29,237 nucleotides of DNA from Chara braunii. Its lineage: Eukaryota; Streptophyta; Charophyceae; Charales; Characeae. The notes below the pieces were generated by a model that searched no databases, was not told the origin of the DNA, and saw only the letters and a list, made by a program, of their open reading frames with translations. Numbering within the stretch: position 1 is the stretch's first letter; each line of letters begins with the position of its first letter. The DNA is taken from contig BFEA01000101.1 in assembly GCA_003427395.1 (NCBI GenBank), positions 980,043 through 1,009,279 of the forward strand, in the 5' to 3' direction. A program made the translations under genes and the position numbers. Shown here in pieces: positions 19,201-27,221 of the stretch.

Positions 19201-20807
19201 TCACTTCTCGTCATCGCCATCGTCACCCGCCGGAGGGCCGCTGCCGATCCACCCGTGTTTTGCTGCTTCCGTTGCATTCTTGAGGGCCGCGTTGTGGCCG
19301 AAAACCAACCCACAATCAGCCCATTCCGGAATGCAATGCGGGTAATCTCCCAGCGTGAGGTGGGCCTTCCCCAGACGATCCAAGACGAGGTTGGCGCTGT
19401 CAACGATGTGCCTCCGCCAGTTGAAGATGTAGGAGCCTGCCGCTATGAGTGTAGGTTTGGCAACCATGGACGCGTAGAATGATGCCTCGTAGTGCGAACG
19501 GTCGTCGTCACCGCCCCTCCGCATGATCCACATGCACGCGCTCAACAGAACTCAGAGACAATCCGCAAGGCGCGTCAACCTATCCTGTTTCACGCGGCCA
19601 CCTTCCGCCCATTGCCCGCACCAAACTGCATCTGTCCAGCAGTCTGCCAGGCGAAGAACTGTCGCCCCCTGCGGCGCCGCCATGTCGTCGTCTTCGGGCC
19701 TATCCACTATCTTAACTCCAGCGAACCACAGAGGCACGCCCATCTTCATCGCCAGCGTGTGGTAGATGAGCGCAGGGGAAACGACTTTCGACCATTCTAA
19801 AGCCTGCCAGACCGCTCGCGCGACGTCTGTTGCGAAGTCCACTGTCACGTAAGATTCTGCACGAGCGAAGCCAGACGACCTCGACGACGATTTGAAGATC
19901 CAGCCGTGGATGGCACGAAGCACCACTTTCTCCACGTTGCGCGCTCTACGCAGAGCCAGTTCACGCTGCGCAGGGTCGTCGATCTTGAAGCGCGGCACAT
20001 CATTCGGCGGCATCACCAGCATCGAAGGCGGTTCTGCTCCTGCATCTCTGTTGGCGATGGCCATGAAGTAGTCCGTGCAATTGCCTACCGCTTCCCTTAA
20101 CGGCTTCCCCGGTCCCTGACCCCAGAATGCGTCGCAGTCGATCCACAACTTCGACCTGTCTTCGAGGTCATCCTGTTTAATCACTTTCTTCACCATCGCC
20201 GAAACCGGGCGGTCGTCGTCATCATCGCCCTCCCCCCTGCCATCCTTCCTCCCATCATCGCGGCGGACGTCATCGACCCTCCCCTCTTCCGCAGCTTCCG
20301 CGACTCCGCTCCTGGTGGTGTTATTCGCCGCCGCCGTCCGACCATCCGCCCGCCGTCGTGTCAACCTTTTGCGCAGGCAGTGTTTTTTCCACCCCTGAAG
20401 TCCCCCGCCCATTGTAGCGCGGGGAGTGGCTGACGCGGCTGCACCTGCCCGACCTTTGGCGGAACTTGTCTCGCCATGCGCACGTCCGTCATGACAATCC
20501 CTGCCGTCTTAGGGGTTCGTGCCAACATGACGGCGACACCACCGACCAAGCTTTGCTTCAGAGCAGCCAGCTGCTCCCTCGACACCCCGTCCCGCCCAAA
20601 CCCCAATCGACTCATGACGTCCGCCCCTTGTGCATCCACCATCGACACTTCCTCGCCCTGCATAATATCCCCAGTATGTTCGGAGCTTTCGTCATCGAAG
20701 CGCGGCCTTTTCGACTTCGGCACGTGCCCTCTGCCTTTTTGGCTTTCCCCACCGTCGCCCGATCCGCTGTTTTTCTTCCCCTTCCCTGAAGCGCTGCACA
20801 GTGCCAT
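19201..20807 (-). pseudogene. Third Harbinger protein, function unknown (frame change and one stop)
   Basis: I do not recognise a named domain. From the ATG at 20805-20807 the N-terminal part is low-complexity and basic, with a nuclear-localisation-like PKSKRPRFDDE. The frame changes between about 20412 and 20510, by an indel or a missed intron, and continues through GGGLQGWKKHCLRKRLTRRR, an acidic GEGDDDDDRP patch, and then a tryptophan-containing, globular-looking domain. That domain includes LWIDCDAFWGQGPGKPLREA, CTDYFMAIANRD, RRARNVEKVVLRAIHGWIF, LADCWTDAVWCGQWAEGGR and, after an in-frame TGA at 19552-19554, ACMWIMRRGGDDDRSHYEA and LTLGDYPHCIPEWADCGLVFGHN. The TGA is a one-step change from CGA. 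The protein is co-oriented with the trihelix gene and inside the terminal repeats, so it probably belongs to the transposon. Confidence 0.7.
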
Positions 20808-21759
20808 GTCGTCCTCAAGGAGACAAATAAGAAGTACGTGCCGAATCCAAACAGATGCGGCGCTTGGCTGACGTGGACGAAGGACCACGTGGACAACGCG
20901 AATGAAGGAGCGGTGGGAGGTCGATGACGGTCACCTTGGCGACGGACGATGTTGATGATGCGGCGCTTCGCTGCTGTGGACGAAGGACCACTCCGATGGC
21001 ACGACGGTTGGCTGACGTGGATGCAGGAGGACGTGGATGGCCGCGGACCCCAAACCCGTCGATCGTAGCGTCGAAGTGGATGACTAGGCGTGCGACGACG
21101 AGACCATGCACAAACGGTGCCTTTGGAGCCGTCAGGATAGAATGGCAGCGGTACAGAATGCCTCCCGCAATCCCATTTTGTACGTTGCGTGGTCTCGCAC
21201 CACATCATGGACATGCCAGGCCGTCCACTACAGCCTGCCCCTTCGTCGATCCATAACAGACGAAATTTCTCGCGGAGTGGAGGTCATCCTCCGCATGACG
21301 AACAAGGCACGAGGGCGCGCAGGAGCTCCCCGCAGAAGGTACAAAGACCCCGCCTCCCATCCGTCCTCTCCCGCCCCCAAAAAAGGCCTGGAGCTCCAAT
21401 CCGCCATTTTCCCCTCGAGCCCGGAAAAAAAAAAAAAACACCCTGCCGCCTACACATTCGCGGAAACCCCCAAAGAACACCTTGCAACATCGCTATCCAT
21501 GCGTGGAGACAACAACTCACAACAGCGGCCTTTAAACACTATCTACAAACGGTGGACCTGCTGTACAACCTGAGGACGCGCCCTTCACAATCGTTAATAA
21601 AACGTGCAATTATCACTACGCGCGAGCAACGACGACTCGCCGACTGTGCACAACCTACACATCAACGCACTGCACCATGGAGGACGACGGAAACGGCGAC
21701 GTGCCGGAAGCGCATATGGGCCATGGCTTCGGACGTTCTACATGCGTGGTCGGCCCACG
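20808..21759. other. Spacer between the two minus-strand Harbinger genes, with direct repeats
   Basis: Nearly 1 kb without a credible ORF; it should hold the promoter of the middle gene and the 3' end of the trihelix gene. Two copies of a block GATGCGGCGCTTSGCTG followed by GTGGACGAAGGACCAC lie at 20854-20888 and 20957-20991. A third related GGCTGACGTGGA occurs near 21010. An A14 run lies at 21425-21438. Confidence 0.55.
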
Positions 21760-23454
21760 TCAGGCTCTTTCACGAATCACTTTCGCAATCTCAATGAGGG
21801 CGTTGCACATCATGAAATTCGCCTGGTCAGCCTTCTCGTAGTGCTCCTTCTGCACTTGTATCTCTCTCTCCAGAATGTCGCATTGCCTCGTCAGAATAGA
21901 GCACTGCCTCTTGCTCGCGGTGTCCACCGTCGTCGACATCAGCGCCCCGTGCTCCTTCATAACGTCAGCCATCGCCTCGAATGTCTGTTGTCTGACATTC
22001 TTTCGTTTGCCTGCCCCGCCACCGCCACCGCCACCGCCGGAGAACGACGAATCCCTCGTCGATCCGCGATCGTCGTCCGGACCCCCCCCCCCTGCGTCAC
22101 TACCGCCGGATTCGTTTCGCCCGCCCGCCGGGCCATGCATTTGAACACCTCCCGGCGCACCCGTGTCCGCGAGATTCGTGGGGTGTATAGTGTGATCGCC
22201 CCCGGACATCACCTTCATCTCCGAATACACGCGCTCATCCATCCTAAAGTCGAACCCCCGCTCCCTCCTCTCCCCCGGCGTTAGTGTGAAGAAGTTAGGC
22301 TTCCCGGATTCTCCCATGAACTTGTGCACGGATTTGAACTGCTGGTACAGGTTGTCCCATTTCTTACCGCAGTCGACGGCCTTCCTGCTCGTCACCCCCA
22401 TCTGCACGAGCCTCTTCTCCACGTCCTCCCACTTCCATGTCTTCGTCTTCATCCGTCCGTAGTTGTGCCCCAGGCCAGCCAGATGCGAATCCTGGTCTCT
22501 TTTGGCTCTGATAAGAGCGATCATATGCTCCACTTTCCAAAAATCCTTGTTTTTTGTTCCGTCACCCGCGGTCAATTCTTCCGCGCACTTCTTGCCTTTC
22601 CGCCCCGTGCGCAACTCTCTAACCTTGGTTTTCGCCGTAGACCCTTCGCGCTTCCTCCCTACTGGATGAATCTCCATCTCGCCATCGTCGTCTTCGTTGT
22701 TGTCATCACGACCTTCGTCTGCAGCGATCTCCTCGCCCCCTCCAGCATCGCAGTCCACGAACACGTCGTCGGCCCCCACACTCATTCTCGCCACCCCTCT
22801 CGTTATGCTGGACGTGTGCGTGGAACGCAATCGTTGTCGTTCATCATCCCAAAACTGATGACCGACGACCTCTGTAGCGGCGCGCTCGTCGTCGTCCCCT
22901 TCTCTGTCGATTGTACCGCCTGGCGTCGTCGTTCGGCAGCCAGCCAATCCACCTGTCTTCGTCCTCGACGCGGCCACATTTGTTGTACTCAAAGCAACCC
23001 GTCTCGACGAAACGAATCCACGGCTATCCGCAGGGCCAGCTGCCCTCACGGAAGGCGACGTGTGTTTGGTGGCAGAAGCCGGGTTCACGACAACCATGTG
23101 CGTCATGCCCTCGCCACTCCCAGACCTCAGACCGAAGCTCAGATCGACGAGTCCAGCGTCGTAACCAGAGGGGGTCCGAACCTCCAGCAAATCCGTGTAC
23201 GTCGGCGTCGATTCGTGTCTGTACACCTGACTCCCCATCCAATCCTGCGTCGAACCGCTGCCTAGAGGAACTGTTGAGGATCTGGGGTCGTCGACGTCGT
23301 CGTCACTCGGAGGCAATGGAATCTCGTGGGACGGCAGGTGGCTGTACAGCGTCGGGTCGTACGGCCGCCTGCCGCCTTCCGCACTGTTGCAACGCTGACG
23401 CGAGGACCCCCCACCTTCCACCGACATCGCCGTCTTCGTCTTAAGCTTATCCAT
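21760..23454 (-). CDS. Trihelix (Myb/SANT-like) DNA-binding protein of the Harbinger element
   Basis: In PIF/Harbinger transposons the Myb-like protein binds the transposon ends and helps deliver the nuclease. The frame is open over 618 codons from 23616. I prefer the ATG at 23454 (564 aa), because the extra 54 residues contain a Leu/Val-rich membrane-like stretch that makes little sense in a nuclear protein. The region before the domain is acidic and low-complexity. The trihelix domain lies at about 22548-22290, with spaced tryptophans: KDFWKVEHMIALIRAKRDQD, KTKTWKWEDVEKRLVQMGV, GKKWDNLYQQFKSVHKF. A Gly run precedes a C-terminal helix, EREIQVQKEHYEKADQANF, likely a coiled coil. No stops interrupt it, unlike its two neighbours. 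Confidence 0.87.
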   Translation of the reverse strand: MDKLKTKTAMSVEGGGSSRQRCNSAEGGRRPYDPTLYSHLPSHEIPLPPSDDDVDDPRSSTVPLGSGSTQDWMGSQVYRHESTPTYTDLLEVRTPSGYDAGLVDLSFGLRSGSGEGMTHMVVVNPASATKHTSPSVRAAGPADSRGFVSSRRVALSTTNVAASRTKTGGLAGCRTTTPGGTIDREGDDDERAATEVVGHQFWDDERQRLRSTHTSSITRGVARMSVGADDVFVDCDAGGGEEIAADEGRDDNNEDDDGEMEIHPVGRKREGSTAKTKVRELRTGRKGKKCAEELTAGDGTKNKDFWKVEHMIALIRAKRDQDSHLAGLGHNYGRMKTKTWKWEDVEKRLVQMGVTSRKAVDCGKKWDNLYQQFKSVHKFMGESGKPNFFTLTPGERRERGFDFRMDERVYSEMKVMSGGDHTIHPTNLADTGAPGGVQMHGPAGGRNESGGSDAGGGGPDDDRGSTRDSSFSGGGGGGGGAGKRKNVRQQTFEAMADVMKEHGALMSTTVDTASKRQCSILTRQCDILEREIQVQKEHYEKADQANFMMCNALIEIAKVIRERA

Positions 23455-23616
23455 CTTCCTCGACCTCTTCGGCGTTCGACGCGTCTGTTTCCTTCCAAGA
23501 ACGTGAGCGAGGAAACAAATGCGGAAGACGACAACGATGAGCAGCAGCAGAGCGACGAGCAGCAATAAAGGCAGCCTGCGGTACAGGTCTGCCATGAACG
23601 ACAGGTTTGCCGACAC

Positions 23617-24162
23617 AGAACCGTTGTCGCATTCGCGGCGAGCAGAGACACACTATGCGAGAGGGAAGACGCCAACGAACCAAATTCATGCAAGCAGCGA
23701 CAGGGGGAGGACGCTTACAAAATCCGTAATTCCAACCGTTGGGAAGCCCGCGGGAACGCCACGAAACCTCCGGGCGCCGGTCGAAGACGTCCGACGATCG
23801 GCATGGCCCCTCCGTGGGGCAGCCAGAAGGACCTGCAGGGCCGTCCCGCGATTCAGCGCCAACGGTAAAACGAGCAGGCCGTTGCTGGAGGTTTTCGATG
23901 ACGACGGTCAGGGATGTCCGTCTTCTGGCCGCTGGACCACCTTCGGCCTCCAATTTCCGTTCTGGAGTAGCCGTCGACACCCCGTTAATCGCGGATCCTC
24001 GGGCTCCAAAGGACCTCGCGAGGTCCTTCGAGTTCGAGGACGATTTGGCTGGGAAATCCTCGGAGCCCGAGGATTTTTCCTTGGACTGTTTTCACATTTT
24101 CATTTTCGATGTCATCTCCGAGGACAGGTGGAACGACGACGGAATCCTTGGAATCGTGTCTC
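23617..24162. other. Right non-coding end of the Harbinger element with subterminal repeats
   Basis: This stretch would hold the 5' leader and promoter of the trihelix gene. From about 23996 it is filled with TCCTCGG/CCGAGGA motifs in both orientations, including GACCTCGCGAGGTC. The 18-base partner (24120-24137) of the left subterminal repeat is here, closer to the end (25 bases from the TIR) than on the left (56 bases). Confidence 0.65.
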
Positions 24163-24184
24163 CGAGGAGTGTCTAACGACGCCC
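24163..24184 (-). repeat. Right terminal inverted repeat of the Harbinger element
   Basis: Perfect reverse complement of 15884-15905. The following bases AGGGGACATG do not repeat the TAA seen before the left end. Confidence 0.9.
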
Positions 24185-24215
24185 AGGGGACATGCTAATA
24201 TTCTCTGTACCGTTC

Positions 24216-24429
24216 CAATTTTAACGGATGTCCCTAAGGACCGTACACATTTATTCCAAATAGGCCCAGGGGTCTGGTCCCACCTACCATTGTTGAGTTC
24301 AGAAAACTCAACGGTGTGACGCCAATTTTAACGGATGTCCCTAAGGACCGAACACATTTATTCCAAACAGGCCCGGGGGTCTGGTCCCACCTACCGTTGT
24401 TGAGTTCGGAAAACTCAACGGTGTGATGC
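24216..24429. repeat. Two tandem 107-bp repeats
   Basis: Units 24216-24322 and 24323-24429 are about 95% identical. Each contains GGATGTCCCTAAGGACCG, a GGGGTCTGGTCCCACCTAC block and an inverted repeat GTTGAGTT...AACTCAAC that can form a hairpin. A related segment lies in the opposite orientation at 25005-25045. The family is not recognised. Confidence 0.85.
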
Positions 24430-25044
24430 CATTTCGACATTAATAAATTCGAAACAAGAAATAAAAAAACTGAAAAAAAAGCTAGAAACAACTTTTCTCC
24501 TTCTTTTTTATAACGTAACTCGAAGAAATGAAACATGTCTGGAACAGTCGGAGTGAACGTCTCCGTGAAAAAGGGATACTCTTCGTGGTGACGGGACAGG
24601 AGGTCACCATTTGTAAAATGGACAAGGGCAAAGTGGATCGCCAAATGCATTCATTGCCCAAAGAAGGAAACGAGTTTTATGCCAGACAGCCAAACACAGT
24701 TGTTAGAGTTTCTCCGTTTCAGGATGCAATGAGGTCTAAAAAAAAAAAAAAAAGGAAAGGCACTGCAGTTGAGAAATGTACCCTACCCTCCGTAGGGTAG
24801 TTTTCTCAATGGAAAATGGCTTCCCGCCCAAACCAAAAGGGCCAACGCATACCACAAAACGGATTTCACGTCAAAGAAAAATTCTACAAAATGACTAAAT
24901 CAAATAGGTTATTCAACTTATTCTCTTGTATTTTGGTACCGTTAGATTCGCAATACATCAACGGCAGAGCTCCATCCCATCATGTCACACGTGATAGAAA
25001 GCTCAGCGTTGAGAAAACTCAATGCTGTAGGTGGGACTAGACCC
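24430..25044. other. No recognisable gene; repeat-rich spacer
   Basis: Short AT-rich open frames only. The segment is bounded by the 107-bp repeats on the left and an inverted relative on the right (GTAGGTGGGACTAGACCCC at 25027-25045), and contains the 24769 hairpin and an A15 run at 24739-24753. This layout suggests a small non-autonomous element, not proven. Confidence 0.4.
24769..24809. repeat. Strong two-part hairpin
   Basis: TTGAGAAA (24769-24776) pairs with TTTCTCAA (24802-24809), and TACCCTAC (24779-24786) pairs with GTAGGGTA (24792-24799) around a 5-base loop. The outer arm resembles the TTGAG/CTCAA arms of the nearby 107-bp repeats. It could be a transposon end or a structured RNA; no gene is linked to it. 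Confidence 0.6.
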
Positions 25045-25365
25045 CAGGGTGATTATAGCTTGAGGAGCTAGGCTACCAGCCCGGCCGCCCGGGTCACCCT
25101 ATTTTCCTAAGCGGCCTGGCCGTGCAAGGACTAGTGAAGGTCCCAGCCAAAAAAAAAAAAAAAAAAATCCAAAAAATCCGAAAACAAAATATGTTATGCA
25201 GAAAAATAAACTAAACAACTTTTGCTGCACTGCCCATGCAGGGTCACATCGAAATTCTTTACCAAATCTAACACAAAATTTTAAATAAAAAAGTTCAAAA
25301 AAATAATTTTTATTTTTTTATTTTTCTACATCTTTTTGGCCTGGCCGGGCAAGTGGGGTTTTTCA
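25045..25365. mobile_element. Relative or fragment of the hAT-type miniature element
   Basis: The body at 25181-25276 matches 6887-6968 of the hAT-type element in the first LINE. Shared landmarks are AAAATATGTTATG, AAATAAAYTAAACAA, and ATTCYTTACCAAAT. GC-rich arms flank the AT-rich body, as in that element: GGCCTGGCCG(T/G)GCAAG occurs on both sides (25113 and 25339). A terminus-like GGGTCACCCTA lies at 25091-25101, and CAGGGTGA at 25045. The 191-bp tandem units are missing. I could not define a matched pair of ends or an 8-bp duplication. Confidence 0.55.
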
Positions 25366-26288
25366 TCTAGTTAGCACCTTTGACATACCGGGTTGGCAGA
25401 TGTGGTAATCTGTTTTTTGTACACTGGCAGAAACTATGACTTTTTTTACCCTGGAGTTTGCCGAAGGGTCTGTTGGCTTTTTTGATGCGATTTGGCGGTA
25501 ACGTTACCTTAGGCCGGATTAAAGGCTCAAATTGAGTCATATGGGTTGTCCGGATGCAGTTGTTTTTTTAAAGAAGATGAGGATGCGACTTTGGTGTGGA
25601 CCTGGTGCGGTTTAGTTACGTGTCATAAGATGAAGTAGGAGTTATGATGGCGACCTGTGAGTATTCAGACCAGATTAAGAGGTTGTAACAAAGACGGAGG
25701 TGCTGTCTGGATTCGGTTGCGTTTTGAGGAAGCATGTACGGAGGTTGGGCTTGGAGGATTACGACCCTGTACTTAGTATATATGCCCGTATATTTGGTCA
25801 TATATTAACTGTAGCAGGGTTTTTATTTTTTATTTTTTATTTTTTATTTTTTATTTTTTATTTTTTATTTTTTACCTTTTACTTTTATTACGATATTTCG
25901 AGTAGCTGTTGTCTCTTTTTTGTTCTCCGCAAGATACATAACCAGTATCATTTGCCCTTAACGACAACACCCCTGATGATCCTGGTTTGGCGGCCAGGTG
26001 AAACCGGTAGAGTCCATCGCCAAACGGATTCTTCCGTTAGTCGTGCTTTCCTTCATAATTTTCGAAACAAGTCGTGTTCGGGTTACTAGTACTACTATTG
26101 TCTTGCTCCATCGCTTCTCTCCCTCCCTCCTTCCTCTTCTTCCTTGGTTGTCGGCTTCCTCTCTTGATGGTGTCGTTGTGGTTGTGTTGAAACCCTGCTA
26201 TCACTTGTCTTTGGATGACTAATAGATACTTTCTTTAGCAGAGTAACCGACGTAGGGATAGTACTACGGATTGGTGGCTTTGAGCATC
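25366..26288. other. No recognisable gene; includes an A(T)6 microsatellite
   Basis: Non-coding in appearance. About eight copies of the heptamer ATTTTTT lie at about 25821-25875. A TATATAT-containing patch at 25775-25800 and a C/T-rich tract at 26105-26145 precede the zinc-knuckle ORF and could belong to its promoter or leader, or to a retrotransposon 5' region. No start-site evidence exists. Confidence 0.45.
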
Positions 26289-26759
26289 ATGGCGAGTAAC
26301 TTCAACAACAACGCTCCGTTCAGAGGTAACTGCTACAACTGTGGTCAAACCGGCCACATATCAAGGTTCTGTCAACTACCGGATAGGAGGCTCAATGTCG
26401 CTACTCAAACGAGCTCTGCCATTGTTCCGTTTGTGGCACCGGCGACGAATGTAGCTGCTAATGCTCCTTATGGTGGTCAGTTTTCCGGATCGGGGTATCT
26501 TCGTCATCGGGTGGCCACGTTGGAAGACACTGTCCTTAAGATTAAGACAAAGCACGAAGCGGATGAAGCAAAAGAAAAAGCCGAGCAGGAGAAAGAAGAC
26601 AAAGAGAAACGCGAGAAAGAAGAAGAAGAACGGAAGGAGCGTGAGAGACGTGATAGGGAGTCCTTTCATGGTACCATTACCAAGAAATTGTCTACGAAAC
26701 TCGATGCAGTAGTCGGCGCTATCGAAAAGAAAGGTGGGGACAGCAAGGTGGCTAATTGA
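26289..26759 (+). CDS. CCHC zinc-knuckle, coiled-coil protein (gag-like), probably truncated
   Basis: The ATG at 26289 opens a 156-residue frame. A standard CCHC zinc knuckle is near the N-terminus, CYNCGQTGHISRFC, with Cys 15, Cys 18, His 23 and Cys 28 in C-x2-C-x4-H-x4-C spacing. It is followed by a Pro/Ala linker and a long, highly charged Lys/Glu coiled coil (about residues 72-135). Zinc knuckles bind single-stranded nucleic acid and are typical of retrotransposon gag proteins. The frame ends at TGA 26757-26759. Just after it another frame reads KAEIERLKCAHSIAGPKVFF, which would continue the helix if one base had been lost (from ...VAELKAEIERLK). The true protein may therefore be longer, and this copy broken. 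Confidence 0.65.
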   Translation: MASNFNNNAPFRGNCYNCGQTGHISRFCQLPDRRLNVATQTSSAIVPFVAPATNVAANAPYGGQFSGSGYLRHRVATLEDTVLKIKTKHEADEAKEKAEQEKEDKEKREKEEEERKERERRDRESFHGTITKKLSTKLDAVVGAIEKKGGDSKVAN

Positions 26760-27221
26760 AAGCTGAGATTGAACGACTGAAGTGCGCTCATTCTATCGCT
26801 GGGCCAAAGGTTTTTTTTGAAGTGAAAGGCGCGCCGTCAGTATTTCGTTATGGGTCTATAGTGTCAAGTCTGCGGTAATGAGCCGTACCCGTTGGCGTCT
26901 CGCATTTCCTTTTTTTTTCCTTTTTGTGTGTTTCGCCTTAAATTAATAATAAAAATTATAGAATATTAGAGTACGGAAGTCTGAAAAAAGAAAAGAAAAA
27001 TACTCTAGACTCTCGTTCAGAACATGGGGGTCGCGATATGAAGAGAGTTTATAAAAGAGAAGGGAGGTTGGTTATCTAGCCACTAGCCGTGGTAGCTCGC
27101 AGAATATTCCGCTGCGCCGGTACCACAGGTCTGAGGGAAAAGGGGTGGAGCGTTGGAGGCCAGTAAGGGCTATCTGTGTGCAGGCGCCTGGAAACTAAGT
27201 CCTTGGCTATTCCGAGTGGCT
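26760..27221. promoter_or_regulatory. AT-rich spacer with a TATA-like box before the next ORF
   Basis: The stretch contains a continuation frame of the zinc-knuckle protein (to about 26877), AT-rich DNA with A and T runs, and TATAAAAG at 27050-27057. The box lies about 165 bases upstream of the ATG at 27222, a plausible promoter position. No other gene is visible. Confidence 0.4.

Larger units (their letters stand above)
15884..24184. mobile_element. PIF/Harbinger-type DNA transposon, 8.3 kb, three genes
   Basis: Perfect 22-bp terminal inverted repeats beginning GGGCGTCGTTAG (15884-15905 and 24163-24184) enclose a GC- and CpG-rich block. It carries a DDE_Tnp_4 (HARBI1-like) nuclease on + (16477-17823), an unrecognised protein on - (19201-20807) and a trihelix DNA-binding protein on - (21760-23454). 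A nuclease plus a Myb/SANT-like protein is the diagnostic gene pair of PIF/Harbinger. The left flank is TAA, the usual target triplet for this superfamily, but the right flank is AGG, so no duplication is seen. The nuclease and middle gene are broken and the trihelix frame is open. The contrast in base composition with the AT-rich LINEs fits a younger insertion. Confidence 0.85.

Noticed and set aside
21106-21797. Plus-strand frames of 155 and 202 codons in the Harbinger spacer
   Set aside because: Arg/Pro/Ser-rich compositional shadows in GC-rich DNA, with a Lys run from a poly(A) tract and no domain.
22324-23265. Plus-strand 313-codon frame opposite the trihelix gene
   Set aside because: It is antisense to a clear trihelix domain and has no domain of its own.
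26270-26291. Possible tRNA primer-binding site (TTGGTGGCTTTGAGCATC) before the zinc-knuckle ORF
   Set aside because: It only loosely resembles the initiator-Met tRNA site (TGGTATCAGAGC) and no LTR pair was found.
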